Made by a program: the position numbers and the translations under genes. From Symbiodinium natans (taxonomy: Eukaryota; Sar; Dinophyceae; Suessiales; Symbiodiniaceae), in assembly GCA_905221605.1 (NCBI GenBank), contig CAJNDS010002480.1, positions 176,001 to 240,000 of the forward strand: a DNA stretch of 64,000 nucleotides. Reading direction: 5' to 3'. The notes below the pieces were generated by a model. The model ran no database searches and was not told the DNA's origin. It saw nothing but the letters and a program-made list of their open reading frames with translations. The number at the start of each line of letters is the position of its first letter. Position 1 is the first letter of the stretch. This document shows positions 20,551-31,561 of this stretch, one piece after another.

Positions 20551-21306
20551 TGCGCACTCCGTTTTGCATCCAGTGCGCACTCCTACATCAGCATCCAGTG
20601 CGCACTCTTTTTGCATCCGGTGCGCACTCCTCGAAGCTGCCGGGTTTTTAGGGTTTAGGGTTTTTGGGGTTTAGGGTTTTTAGGGTTTAGGGTGTCTAGG
20701 GTTTTGGGTTTAGGGTTTTTAGGGTTTAGGGGTCTTCTTTGGGGTTTTTTGGGTTTTTTGGGTTTTTAGTGGTTTTAAGGTTTAGGGTTTTTAGGGTTTA
20801 GGGTCTTTAGGGTGTTTTTGGGTTGTTAGGGTTTTTAGGGGTTCTTAGGTTTTTTAGGGCTTAGAGGGTTTGAAGGGTTTAGAGGGTTTAGGGTTTTTAG
20901 GGTTTCGGGTCTTTAGGGTTTAGGGTTCTTTGGGTTTACGGTTTTTAGGGTTTTTGGGTTTAGGGTTTTTGGGGTTTTGGGTTTTTAGGGTTTAGGGTTT
21001 TTAGGGTTTGGGGTTTTTAGGGCTTTGGGTTTTACGGATTTTAGGGTCTAGGGTTTTTAAGGCTTAGGGGTCTTTAGGGTTTAGGGTTTTTAGGTGTAGG
21101 GTTTTTTGGGTTTAGAGTTTTTTTTAGGGTTTAGGTTTAGGGATTTTAGGGTTTAGGGTTTTTAGGGTTTAGGATTTTAGGGTTTAGGATTTTTAGGGCA
21201 TAGGGTTTTTCGGGTTTAGGGTTTTTAGGGTGCGGCTTAGCATTGATGCTTCGAAACACACCCAGGAGCGCACACTCGACGCAAGTAGGAGCGCACACTC
21301 GATGCC
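20551..21306. repeat. TTTTTAGGG variant block flanked by inverted GTGCGCACTCC tandem repeats
   Basis: About 20640-21235 is a mixed TTTTTAGGG/TTTAGGG array. On the left, GCATCCAGTGCGCACTCC-type units recur four times (20551-20635). On the right, AGGAGCGCACACTCGACGC units recur twice (21268-21305) as approximate reverse complements. Confidence 0.75.
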
Positions 21307-21739
21307 TTCCCCGTTCTGGAATGGGGGGGTTTAGGGTTGAGGGTTAAGGGTTTTTGGGGTTTAGAGTTTTCGGTTTTTTTTGGTTTTTTTGGTTTTAGGG
21401 TTTAGGGTTTAGGGTTTAGGGTTTCGTTTTTAAGGCTCATGTGGGTAGGTACCTAAACGGAACCTGACGGAAGCTGAGGGAGATCGAGGGAGTAGTGGCG
21501 AGTATTTGAGAACCTTGAACCCCTCCCTTAAGAACTCTTTCACCGAGGAGCTTCCGAGTAAAGAACTGCGATACCACAATGTATAACGGCAAAGACTCTG
21601 GCTTCTGCTTTTTGGTACCCTATACCCTAAAGCATGAACCCAACAGGCTAAACCCTAAACCTCAAGCCCTAAACCCTAAACCCCAAAAGGGGGAAGCATA
21701 AGACATACCACAAGGGCCTACCCGGGGCGGTGCCCTCAC

Positions 21740-22200
21740 AAAAAAAACAAGAATAATAATAATCACAATAATAAGAATAAGAATAAAACAAGAATAAGAA
21801 GAAGAAGAAGAAGAAGCAGAATCACAAATAGTAAATCAGAATAAGAATAAAAAAGAATGATAAGACGTATGATCAATAAAAAATAGTAATAATCCTAATA
21901 ACCATAATATTATTAATGATAGTAATAATAATAATGGTAACAACAACAAAAACAATAAATAAATACGAAATAAATGATAAATAAACAAACAAACAAACAA
22001 ATAAACAAATAAACAAATAAACAAATAAACAAATAAACAAATAAACAAATAAACAAGTAAACAAATAAACAAATAAACAAATAAACAAATAAGCAAATAA
22101 ACAAATAAACAAATAAACAAATAATAACAATAATGATGTAATACCAATAAGAATAATGACAACATATAGCTATATATATATATAATTGCATGCATGTACT
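21740..22200. repeat. AT-rich simple repeats including an (AACAAATA) octamer array
   Basis: AAT/AAG-type runs are followed at about 21985-22120 by an 8-bp AACAAATA tandem of roughly 16 units. ORFs through it are low-complexity artefacts. Confidence 0.9.
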
Positions 22201-22534
22201 TATAGAGAGTTTAGGGTGTTTAGCGATAGCTCCTTTAGGAAACACTAATAATAAGATAAATATACGTAAACCCCTCTGGGGTCTAGGGTCTAGGAGGTTA
22301 TGGTTTATGAGGTTTAGGGGCCTAAACCCAACCCTAAGCCCTAAATCCTGAACCCTAACCCTAAACCCTAAACCCTAAACCCTAAACCCTAAACCCTAAA
22401 CCCTAAACCCTAAACCCTAAACCCTAAACCCTAAACCCTAAACCCTAAACCCTAAACCCTGAACCCTGAACCCTGAACCCTGAACCCTGAACCCTAAACC
22501 CAAGCACAGCACAGCCAGGACGAAGAACGGAGGC

Positions 22535-22603
22535 CTTGCTAGCAGCCGGGTCTACGGAAAGCAGCTCGGCAAAGAGCTTCTCTCCTCTGGTCGGTCCATT
22601 CGC
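22535..22603 (-). CDS. Family B exon, 69 nt
   Basis: 23 codons: ANGPTRGEKLFAELLSV then DPAASK. The acceptor is CCCTCAG|GCG and the donor AAG|GCCTCC (GC). One of the cleanest copies. CCCTAAA below, TTTAGGG above. Confidence 0.82.
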
Positions 22604-22679
22604 CTGAGGGTTTAGGGTTTAGGATTTAGGGTTTAGAGTTTAGGGTTTAGGAATTAGGGTTTACGGTGATTTAGGCAAG

Positions 22680-23140
22680 GAAGAGCATTTTGGAGCATGT
22701 TCGGAAATACCCATGTGAGCGACCGTCAAAACTTTAGATGTCGGGCCTAGGTTGTGCAACGGGGGGCGTCGCTTTTCGGTGTTCCCCCTCGCTTTACAAG
22801 GGTTTTGGATGGTTTTGCCATGGGCCCAACTGCACCCCGTCGCTTTACAGGGGTTTGTGTTACGCGCCAGCCAACTGTTGAAGTCAGATAATCAAGCCTT
22901 CCAAATGGGTGTCGCTAGGGCGTCGCCTTGGGCGTCGCAATGGAGGGCTATGCTTCTTTCTGCTATGGTTACTACAAGGGGCGTCGCTTTTGGGTGTTCC
23001 CCGTCGTTGTACAGGGTTTTTGACACTTCAGCATGCAAATTTCCTACCAACATACTAGACCCGGGAGTAAGCTAGGAATAAAAAGGGTGCCCTTGTTGGT
23101 TTAAGGGGATTGTAAGGGCCTACTCCCGGTCCTAGGATAA
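22680..23140. other. Island with internal direct repeats
   Basis: GGGGCGTCGCTTTTCGGTGT then TCCCCCTCGCTTTACA (about 22762) recurs as GGGGCGTCGCTTTTGGGTGT then TCCCCGTCGTTGTACA (about 22978). A third partial copy sits near 22836. A 107-codon + ORF spans it but is probably a by-product. Confidence 0.55.
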
Positions 23141-23470
23141 AGCCGCAACCCTAAACCCTAAACCCTAAACCCTAAACCCTAAACTCGAAACCCTTGCTCA
23201 AACCGGGCGGTTTAGGGTTTAGGGTTTAGGGTTTAGGGTTCAGGGTTCAGGGTTTAGGGTTTAAGGTTTAGGGTTGGGGTTTAGGGTTTAGTTTGCCCCG
23301 GTTCCTCCATTTCCTCTGCTCATTTACCAGAGCCCTGCTCGTGCGGAGAGTTTACGCACCCCTAAACCCGGAGCCCGAAACCCAAAACCCTAAACCCTAA
23401 ACCCTAAACCCTAAACCCTGAACCCTAAACCCTAAACCCTAAACCCTAAACCCTAAACCCTAAACCCAGC

Positions 23471-23533
23471 CTGCTTGGCTGGAGATGGCGCAGCCGCGGC
23501 AGATGGCGTGGCTGGTGCTGGAGCAGCTGCAGC
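23471..23533 (-). CDS. Family C exon, 63 nt
   Basis: 21 codons: AAAAPAPATPSAAAAPSPAK then Q. The acceptor is GAGATGCAG|GCT and the donor CAG|GCTGGG (GC). Flexible Ala/Pro linker. Confidence 0.7.
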
Positions 23534-23761
23534 CTGCATCTCAGGATTCAATCAACCCCGTATGAAACCCCGAAAGCTTACGGTTTTGGGTTTAGGGCTT
23601 AGGGTTTAGGGTTTAGGGTTTAGGGTTTAGGAGAAACCCCAAAAGCCTTATGCAACGGTTGCGACAACAAATGGCCCAAGTCCAACTGCTGAACTCTAAA
23701 CCCTAAACCCTCAACCCTAAACCCTCAACCCTAAAACTACAACTCCTTCCCGGAGCCCTGC

Positions 23762-23824
23762 CTGCTTGGCTGCAGGCGGTGAGGCCGCCGGAGATGGCGC
23801 CGCTCGCGCGGGAGCGGCGGCAGC
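23762..23824 (-). CDS. Family C exon, 63 nt
   Basis: 21 codons: AAAAPARAAPSPAASPPAAK then Q. The acceptor is CCAGTGCAG|GCT and the donor CAG|GCAGGG (GC). Same length, phase and S-P-A..A-K-Q ending as 23471-23533. CCCTAAA on both sides. Confidence 0.7.
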
Positions 23825-24010
23825 CTGCACTGGGGCTTCGAAGTCCCTGCAACTGAACCTAAACCCTAAACCCTAAACTCCTAAACCCTAGACCCTAAAC
23901 CCTAAACCCTGAACCCTAGACCCTGAACCCTAAACCCTAAACCCTAGGCCCTAAACCCCAAACCCCAAACCCTCAACCCTACCCCCTGTAGGCCTCAAAG
24001 CAATCGAGGC

Positions 24011-24070
24011 CTTGGAGGCGACATCTTTCACCCCAAACACGACATTCCCGCCCGAAGTAGCATGTACAGC
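24011..24070 (-). CDS. Micro-exon (AVHATSGGNVVFGVKDVASK)
   Basis: 20 codons, phase 0. The acceptor is CCCGTAG|GCT and the donor AAG|GCCTCG (GC). It ends in A-S-K like family B but differs otherwise. CCCTAAA below, TTTAGGG above. Confidence 0.6.
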
Positions 24071-24430
24071 CTACGGGCAAAAACTCTGAAGCCTATATCG
24101 TTTGAGGTTCCGATGATAAGGGTTTAGGGATTAGGGTTTAGGGATTAGGGTTTAGGATTTGGGGTTTAGGATTTGGGGTTTATGTCCCTTTCTTTTTTCT
24201 GGTTTTTCTTTTGCTGTTATTTGTTGGGGGGGGGTGGGGGGAGGGGACGGGCAAGGTGTTACATGAAATGATATCAGGATGAAGCTGTTTAAGGATTATG
24301 AAACTCCCATTGTCGGAATCCCAGAAAAAGACCCGAAAGCCTTAAGCAACCGTTGCGACTCACCGACACTAAACCCTCGCCGACACTAAACCCTAAGCCC
24401 TCAACCGACTTCAAAAGAGCGCCCTGCCAC

Positions 24431-24502
24431 CTTGGCCAGGCGTAGGTCGTCCTCGAGCCCCTCGACATCCCAGAATTCGCCCACAGGATCGTAGTAGTCG
24501 GC
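24431..24502 (-). CDS. Family A exon, copy 5
   Basis: 72 nt: ADYYDPVGEFWDVEG then LEDDLRLAK. The acceptor is TAACAG|GCC and the donor AAG|GTGGCA (GT). Confidence 0.87.
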
Positions 24503-24712
24503 CTGTTAGGGTTTAGGGTTTTGGGGTTTTGGGTTTAGGGCTTCCTGTGTGAGAAGACCCCAATTAAACCTCAACCTATATGAAGTAGGGTGCATATCTC
24601 TAGTACTGCGGACTCGAGGTCGTGAATCATATCAAGGTGAGACAGCTTAGATTTGTACTAAGCACGGTTAGCAAGCACACAACATCAGTGGTCGAGGACG
24701 TGAATTTACCGA

Positions 24713-25516
24713 TCAATGGTTAAGCTTCGCAAGGATAGAGGAGATAGAGTCAATGGTGTCATCAAAGCGTTGAACCCAATCAGCGACCGTGTCTGCATCA
24801 AGCAGCACAGCTTTGAAGCAAAAATATTGAAGCATGTCAGGAGCTTTGCAGAAGAAAATTTGTCGCTTACAGAAATGACAACGGAAATCCATTGTCCACT
24901 CAGAGGAAAGGATGTGTGGAAGGCGTGCATCGTTTAAATTAGCAAGCTCCATAACCCTGAGAAAATGTGTTTTGAAGCATTCATATCTCCTCTTGGCCGC
25001 AATGAACCTTTTGGTGATGCCACGCAATTTGCACCTGACGTCAACAGGATCCATGTTGCACCAAGTCGACAGAGGCAATTGCGAAATGCAAGTAATTTCT
25101 TGAAACTGAATAGGCAAAAGCTTGCAATCCGATACCTGTGTAAGCCAGGTGGGCGGCGCGAACTTGCCATTTGTGCGAAAGGTGGGCCATTCAGCTGAAA
25201 GATCTTTGTCTTGAAGTTGACAGCTTTTGCCAGAAACTGCGTCAAGAAAGGCCTGTGGCAGAATACGAATGATTTGACAATTGACACCTTGTTCAATCAC
25301 AGTTTGCGCTTGCAGAAGAGACAGATTTCTGCAAGTACATTGCAAATCAGAGGCAGGAACGAAGAAGAGGTTGCTGGGAAATGTGAGATCAAAAGGAAAT
25401 TTTAAATTGTCAATCCATTTGCAAGGCTGAGGCTGAAAGTCAAGCATATCTCTAGTACCCCCAAAGGACACCGGGTATTCACACTCACCAAAATTAAAAA
25501 GGAACCTTATATACAC
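24713..25516 (-). CDS. 267-codon ORF of unknown function
   Basis: The longest uninterrupted ORF of the window, less GC-rich than the exon families. It opens MYIRFLFNFGECEYPVSFGG and has a Cys/His cluster near residues 212-218 (FRCHFCKRQ) and acidic text near the end (DTVADWVQRFDDTIDSI). No family recognised. TATATAAGG lies near the start. The 5' end carries two GGTGAGTGT motifs that look like donors, so it may be spliced or belong to a repeat. It lies in a spacer between TTTAGGG arrays, so it may be a nested gene or part of an inserted element. Confidence 0.5.
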   Translation of the reverse strand: MYIRFLFNFGECEYPVSFGGTRDMLDFQPQPCKWIDNLKFPFDLTFPSNLFFVPASDLQCTCRNLSLLQAQTVIEQGVNCQIIRILPQAFLDAVSGKSCQLQDKDLSAEWPTFRTNGKFAPPTWLTQVSDCKLLPIQFQEITCISQLPLSTWCNMDPVDVRCKLRGITKRFIAAKRRYECFKTHFLRVMELANLNDARLPHILSSEWTMDFRCHFCKRQIFFCKAPDMLQYFCFKAVLLDADTVADWVQRFDDTIDSISSILAKLNH

Positions 25517-25559
25517 TCACCATAACAGCAATATAAACCCTAATTCATATCAGGGCCCA

Positions 25560-25735
25560 TGACATCGTAGCCAGTTTCTTGGTAGCCCAGAAACAAGGGT
25601 GTCCTTTTTTTGGGCGTTAGCTACTTTATAAAGGAATGCAGAACCCAGAAAGACCAAAAGGGCAGCACGAGTTTGGCGTTCACCCCTGAAGCTCCCAACC
25701 TAGCCAACACCACCTGCCGCAGTTCCAGAACCCTC
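25560..25735. other. Spacer, palindromic piece
   Basis: TAGCCAGTTTCTTGGTAGCC resembles the spacer text near 15995. No exon recognised. Confidence 0.4.
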
Positions 25736-25844
25736 TCGCTGCTTGAGGGTTTAGGGTTTAGGGTTTAGGGTTCAGGGTTTCGGGTGTAGGGTTTAGGGTT
25801 TAGGGTTCAGGGCTTAGGGACCTGGACTGCCCAGGCGCCCGGGC

Positions 25845-25919
25845 CTTGCTCGCCGCCGGATCCAGGGACTTGAGCTCGGCAAAGAGCTTGCCGGGCCCGG
25901 TCTCCCCAGACAGATGAGG
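25845..25919 (-). CDS. Family B exon, 75 nt
   Basis: 25 codons: PHLSGETGPGKLFAELKSL then DPAASK. The acceptor is CCTAAG|CCT and the donor AAG|GCCCGG (GC). A within-frame alternative acceptor GGGGAG|ACC would give 57 nt. TTTAGGG on both sides. Confidence 0.75.
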
Positions 25920-26261
25920 CTTAGGCTTTGGGGTTTAGGGTTTACAGGGTTTGGGGTTTAGGGTTTAGGGTCTAGGGTTTGGGGTTTAGGGGTTAGGATT
26001 TAGGGTTTAGGGTTTGGGGTTTCACCCTTATGTGCATTTCAGGCTTCCTACACCCCAAACCCAAACGCCCTGGGCATCCAGGAATCTTGAGACCCTGTAA
26101 AACCCTAAACTCCAAACGCTATAGATCCGTAAGGGTTTAGGTTTAGGGTTTAGGGTTTCGGGTTAGGGTTTAGGGTATGTATAGGGTATAGGGTTTCGAG
26201 TTTAGGGTTTAGGGTTTAGGGCTTAGGGTTTAAGGTTCAGGGTTTAGGGTTTAGGGCCTCC

Positions 26262-28560
26262 TCCTTTGGCCTTGGTTTGGGGACTAGAGTTTTGTTTCGT
26301 CGGGTTGAGTACGTTGAGCCCGCCGACCCTGGCGAATCGACTTCTCTGACTGAGGCCTGGACCTGGACTCTGTCTCTGAGCGCTCAGGGCTTAAGAGGCT
26401 TGGGGTCGGCTTTGAAAGCAGCCCTGTCTGCTTCACCCATCCCGGCAAAGAATCAGCCCCATGCTGGGGTTGAACAAACAATTTTGACTGGGGCTTTAAA
26501 TATTGTGACAAGCCTTTTTGTTCTTTTCCATGCTTGCAGAGCATGGCGCGAGAGGCATCGATATGGCCGGCTCTTTGTTCTTTTCGACTACGGCAGAGCA
26601 TAGCAAGAAACTGGTGCTCCTCTCTTTCGACAAACGAGAGACTTTTATACTGGCTTCTCCGGCGTCGATGCAAGGCAGCGGGCCTCAGCAATGGGCATCC
26701 TCGGCCTTGCCTTCGCGTCCTGCGTCCTTACTTGTCTTGTCTTCCGCCTACAATACCGCGGGGCTTACATTCTGTACCTCTGTGCCTCCGCAGACCACGC
26801 GCGGTCGCCTTGGCGCACTCTGTCTCTCCATACCCTTCAGCAGCGCTACACGATATCCCTCCCGAAGGCCTCAATTCTCAAGGCCCCACTTTTAGGTTTT
26901 TGCAACAACCCTGCGGGAGTTTGCGGAGAAGAAAATGCCAGTTGTAGAATTCAGACTACCGTCTATCCTGGACAGGCCACGGGCCACGGACATCGGCTTT
27001 CTTTAGTCAGTACTCGGCTAAGGGGCGGCCGTACCCGACCACCTTCAGCGTAGCTAAAGTCTAACTCCAAATTTGCTCCGGTCGCTGTTCAGGGTTTTGG
27101 GTTCGGGGTTTGCCTGGTAGGTTTCCCCCACCGAACTCTGCGGCGACTTCCCTGCGAACCTTCCTGCGAGGAATCCTTGCCATTAAAAACCTTTGCTGTA
27201 AGGCCACGATGGCAAAGCCTTGTCGCAACGCATCTCTGACGGTCCGGGCAAGAGTCGGGGCTCCACCCCACAGTTCTGGAAACTCATCCCTCAGGAACCT
27301 GCCGTGGGGCGGGTTGAGTACTCTGAGCGGCGACCATCTGCGTTGCACCCAGCTCCAGGCGCACTCCGAGGGCGCCACGGACGCCACTCGAGGTCTATGG
27401 CCCACCTGACATGGTCGTCGCGTCCGCGCACTCACACCATCTGCTTGACACAACTCTCGACACAACTCTCGACTCTATTGCTGCGGGCCGTGTCAGTCTC
27501 GGCTGGAGCCGCCGCCAGCGCTCCTCCTGACCTCATTCTCGGACAGCGACTGGTCGTTTCTTCGCCAAACAACGCAGTGAGCTTTGGCGGCTTGTGGGCG
27601 CGGTTGCCGAAGTCTTTGGACCAGAGCCGTCCAATTTCACGACTCAGCCTGCAACAAGTCATGGCTTCTTCTCAAGCACTCTACTGTGCATTTTGCAATG
27701 CCGGCCTGCACGAATGAGCAAGCGACTTGAGCATCAGCACTTTCAAGTTCGGCAGCAGATGAATGCGCAGACGAAGACGACTGCATGACACCTTCGGTTG
27801 CCGCTTGACCTGCAACCGGAAGTGAAGCACTGCACAATTGTGAAAACAGTACGTGACACAGCCAATCGGCTTTGTTCACTGTCTTAATCGAGGTGTTCTG
27901 GCCTCACGACGGCGAAAGTTGTAGCCATCAACAACATCGGCATCTGCCATAAACGCGCACAGCGTGCACTTACTTCGTGCGACTGTATCCTCAGCTTGGT
28001 GGGCCTGACTCGCCGGCATCTTCTCCCACAGCATCGTCCCACAAAGCCAGCCATGCATCTCTGCTGAATTATTACATCACGAGAACGCGTTTTCCACTCC
28101 TTCTCCTCTGGGTTCCTTACTGGGGAGGCATCCTGGACAAGACGGTGCAAGATAGGAAAAAGACAGAACGAATCTCGGCTGGCCGCTGAGTTGCATTGTG
28201 AGAACACGCTTTCCACTCCTCCTCGCACGGTTCCCCTGCGGGGGAGTCATCCTGGACAAGACGGTGCAGACGCACCAACGCTGCCTGGACTGCACATGCC
28301 TGTGTAAGAAAGTTGCGTCGCGCTCTTCATTGGAAACGTTAGGCCATGTGTACCTACGTATTCAACCCTGAAGCAACTTCGACCAAGTAGACATGTGTGT
28401 GTGTGGATCCATGCCTCCCGAAGTGCATTATCACTTTCATAGTGGATAGTGCTTGAGGTTCTCCACTTCACCCTTTTACAACATTACTGGATCGGCCTGC
28501 TTCCCTCCAGTCATGACCCTGAGACCCCCTGACCGGGGTACCTCAGGGCAGTAGAGGGTC
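26262..28560. other. Repeat-poor island, possible gene fragments on both strands
   Basis: Many overlapping ORFs. Best candidates: minus 27100-27400, with GRFLRDEFPELWGG, TLARTVRDALRQGFAIVAL and MARIPRRKVRREVAAEFGGG; and plus 26691-26930, with MGILGLAFASCVLTCLVFRL (a membrane-like segment) then RGAYILYL. The latter shares RGAYIL with the minus exon at 33.3 kb. No complete gene model is possible by eye. A duplicated piece (TTCCACTCCTTCTCCTCTGG near 28090, TTCCACTCCTCCTCGCACGG near 28212, each followed by CATCCTGGACAAGACGGTGC) marks a local duplication. Confidence 0.4.
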
Positions 28561-28599
28561 CTTGGACCCTTCACGGCAGTGTGCAGGTGTTCGAAGCCC

Positions 28600-28780
28600 T
28601 CACCCCCACCACCCCCACCACCCCACCCCACCCCCACCCCCCCCCCCCCGCCCCCCCCCCAAACCCCCCCCCACCCACCCCCCCCACCCCCAACCCCCCC
28701 CCCCACCCCCCACCCCCCCACCCCCCCACCCCCACCCCCACCCCCCCCCCCACCCCCACCCCCACCCCCACCCCCACAGC
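28600..28780. repeat. C-rich (CCCCCA)n-type tract
   Basis: About 180 bp of almost pure C with A interruptions. The glycine- and proline-rich ORFs across it are artefacts. It could form G-quadruplex or i-motif structures. Confidence 0.9.
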
Positions 28781-29214
28781 AGCCCCAAAACAACTTGCAG
28801 AGTTGGGTAAGGGCTTCGGCAGCAGCCAGGCCAAGACACTTGCCCCCAAAACAACTTGCAGAGTTTTTTAAGCGCTTCGGGCTGGGTGGATTTGATCTTT
28901 GGGCGTTGCGAGGATTGGGGCCTCTTGGGTCGGCGTCCTGAGCTGGAGGCTCCTAGGTAGGGTTTAGAGGGGTTTAGCAGAGTTTAGAAGGGTTCAGCAG
29001 GGTTTAATAGGGTCTAGTAGAGCTTAGTTTAGTAAGGCTTAGTAGGGTTTAAAGGGTTTAAAGGGGGTTCGGCCAAACCACGTTCATTCGGACATTGTCG
29101 GTCTAAACCACTACTACCAGTTTTCCAACCGTAAACCCCAAACCCCAAACCCTAAACCCTAAACCCTATACCCCGAACCCTAAACCCTAAAAGCCTATAA
29201 AGCCTAAACCACTT

Positions 29215-29380
29215 CTCAGGCTCATCTGTCTGGGACTGGGGCCTCTAAACGCCTGCGAATCCTCACACGGGGTTGCTTGCGACTTCTCCGGCGAACCTCC
29301 AGTGTCCACAGCGTCTGCGTCTGTCAGGATGATGATTGGACTGTCTTCGCCGACACAGAAGCGACCACAACTTCTTCTAA
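29215..29380 (-). CDS. Possible exon, unknown
   Basis: Open minus text RSCGRFCVGEDSPIIILTDA, then VDTGGSPEKSQATPCEDSQ. CCCTAAA-type arrays lie on both sides. Splice sites are not clear. No family recognised. Confidence 0.35.
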
Positions 29381-29435
29381 ACCCCAAACCCTAAACCCTA
29401 AAGCCCTAAATCCGATATCCTCAACCCTAAACCCT

Positions 29436-29757
29436 AAACCCTAAACCCTAAACCCTAAACCCTAAACCCTAAACCCTAAACCCTAAACCCTAAACCCTAA
29501 ACCCTAAACCCTAAACCCTAAACCCTAAACCCTAGCCTCCACGAAATATGCCACATCAGTAGTTTGAAGCGACAAACAAACCTTGAACTAGGTTGGAGCG
29601 TCGGCGACACGCTTGGTACCTTCGTCAAGATTCAAAGCCTGTCGGGGTTCGGGGTTCAGGGCTTCAAAGCCCCAAACCCTAAACCCTAAACCCTAAACCC
29701 TAAACCCTAAACCCTAAACCCTAAACCCTAAACCCTAAACCCTAAACCCTAAACCCA
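29436..29757. repeat. CCCTAAA arrays
   Basis: Clean runs at 29436-29535 and 29670-29757 flank a unique segment of about 130 bp without exon signals. Confidence 0.9.
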
Positions 29758-30435
29758 GGGATTTGGGGGACCCTGCTCCATCCGCGAAAGCCGTCCTCGA
29801 CCCGAAGCCCCAAGACGCCACAGCAACAGAGGCACCCAGAAGGGGCAGAGGGGCTTAGGCTTGTAGGGTTTTAGGGTTTTAGGGTTTAGGGTTTAGGCTT
29901 TGGGGTTTAGGGTTTAGGGTTTAGGCTTTAGGGTTTAGGGTGTAGGGTCTGGGCTTTAGAGTTTCGAGTTTTTGGGCTTTAGGGTTTCGGGTTTTAGGGT
30001 GTAAGGTTGAGGATTTCGGGATTAGGGTTTTAGGGTTTAGGGTTGAGGATGTCGGATTTAGGGCGCTAGGGGGCAGGGTTGAGGGTTTCGGGTGTCGGGT
30101 TTTAGGGTTTCAGGTTCAGAGTTTCGGGTTTCGGGTTTTAGGGTTTAAGGTTGAGGGTTTCGGGTTTAGGGTTAAAAGGTTGAGGGTTTAGCGTTTAGGG
30201 CTTAGGGTAACCCAAAGCCTTGAACAACCAAACCCGCCCAGCCCCCCCGCCACCCACCCACCCGCCTGCAAAGAAGGAGACGTAGCTGCTGCCTGCGCCC
30301 AACGGAGCTGGAGTTATAGGGTTCTCAAAGGAAGGGGGTTCAGGGTTTAGGGTTTAGGGTTTAGGGTTTAGGGTTCAGGGTTTAGGGTTTAGGGTTTAGG
30401 GTTTGGGGTTGAGGGTTTAGGGTTTAGGGTTTAGG

Positions 30436-30833
30436 GTACTCCCTAAGGCTCCCTAAGGTTCCCTAGGTACCTACCCCCCTTGAACCCCCCCTCCCTTAAG
30501 ATGGAGTTTAGGGCTCTTGGCTTTAGGGTGTAGGGCCTTAGGGGATAGGGCCTTGGGGTTTAGGGCTGTAGGGTTTTAGGGTTTAGGGCTTTAGGGTCTT
30601 AGGGTTTAGGGCTTTAGGTCTCATGTGCTGCTTGCATCCAGTTTGAAGGTCTATGTTGCTTTTCGAGGGGTTAGGGTCTAGGAATCCTAAATCCCTCAAA
30701 CCCTGACTTTAAACCCTCAAAGCCTGAAACCCTAAAACCCTACAACCCTAAAATTCTAAACTCCATCTTAAGGGAGATGGGGTTCAAGGGGGGTAGGTAC
30801 CTAGGGAACCTTAGGGAGCCTTAGGGAGTACCC
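30436..30833. repeat. Large inverted repeat (75-bp arms)
   Basis: The left arm 30436-30510 (GTACTCCCTAAGGCTCCCTA ... AGATGGAGTTTA) is answered by the right arm 30757-30833 (TAAACTCCATCTTAAGGGAG ... AGGGAGTAC). The spacing is about 250 bp, itself TTTAGGG-like on the left and CCCTAAA-like on the right. Confidence 0.88.
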
Positions 30834-30984
30834 TAAACCCTAAACCCTAAACAATAAACCCGAAACCCTAAACCCCAAACCCTCAACCCTAAAATTCTAA
30901 ACCCAAACCCTAAACCCTAAACCCTCAACCCTAAACCCTAAACCCTCAACCCTAAACCCAAACCCTAAACCCTAAACCCCCCAC

Positions 30985-31056
30985 CTTGGCCAGGCGGAGG
31001 TCGTCCTTCAACCCGTCGAGGTCCCAGACGTCACCAGCGGCGTCGTAGTAGTCTTC
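30985..31056 (-). CDS. Family A exon, copy 6
   Basis: 72 nt: EDYYDAAGDVWDLDG then LKDDLRLAK. The acceptor is CAAAAG|GAA and the donor AAG|GTGGGG (GT). Confidence 0.87.
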
Positions 31057-31453
31057 CTTTTGCTGTGAAGGCGTTTAGGGTTTCGGGGTTTAGGGGTTTA
31101 GGGTTTCGGGTTTAGGGTTTAGGGTTTAGGGTTGAGGGTTTAGGGTTTAGGGCTTAGGGTTTAGGGTTTAGGGTTAGTGTTTATCGGGGTTTAGAGGGTT
31201 CAGGGCTCCACGGGCTTTAGGCAGGGAGCATAAGCCTCATCTGAGGGCAATAAGGTTTGTGTAAGGACGAAGTACATAAGGGTTCGCGGTTTGGGGGGGT
31301 TGGGGTCAAGCAAGTTCAGGGGTTCAGGGTTTTAGGGTTTTGGGGTTTGGGACCGAAACCCTAAACCCTAAACCCCAAACCCTGATCCCTAAACTCTAAA
31401 CCAATCAGCAACCGCTCAGTGTAGGGTTTTTCATGGTTTGGGATTTCTAAGTC

Positions 31454-31488
31454 TGCTTCTGGAATTCGCCGACTGCTTGCCTGGCCGA
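31454..31488 (-). CDS. Possible micro-exon (SARQAVGEFQK)
   Basis: The acceptor is CCACTGCAG|TCG and a GA donor may be CA|GACTTA. Flanks are mixed. Low support. Confidence 0.3.
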
Positions 31489-31561
31489 CTGCAGTGGAAT
31501 CGCAGTAATTCAGCCGACTCATCTCCCGATCGGGTTGTTAGGGCATAGTAAGGGCTTAGGC

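Noticed and set aside
21836-22245. Three minus ORFs of 85-119 codons rich in F, L, Y and C
   Set aside because: They are translations of the AACAAATA octamer array.
28476-28941. Gly-rich and Pro-rich ORFs on both strands
   Set aside because: Produced by the C-rich tract; open in several frames at once.
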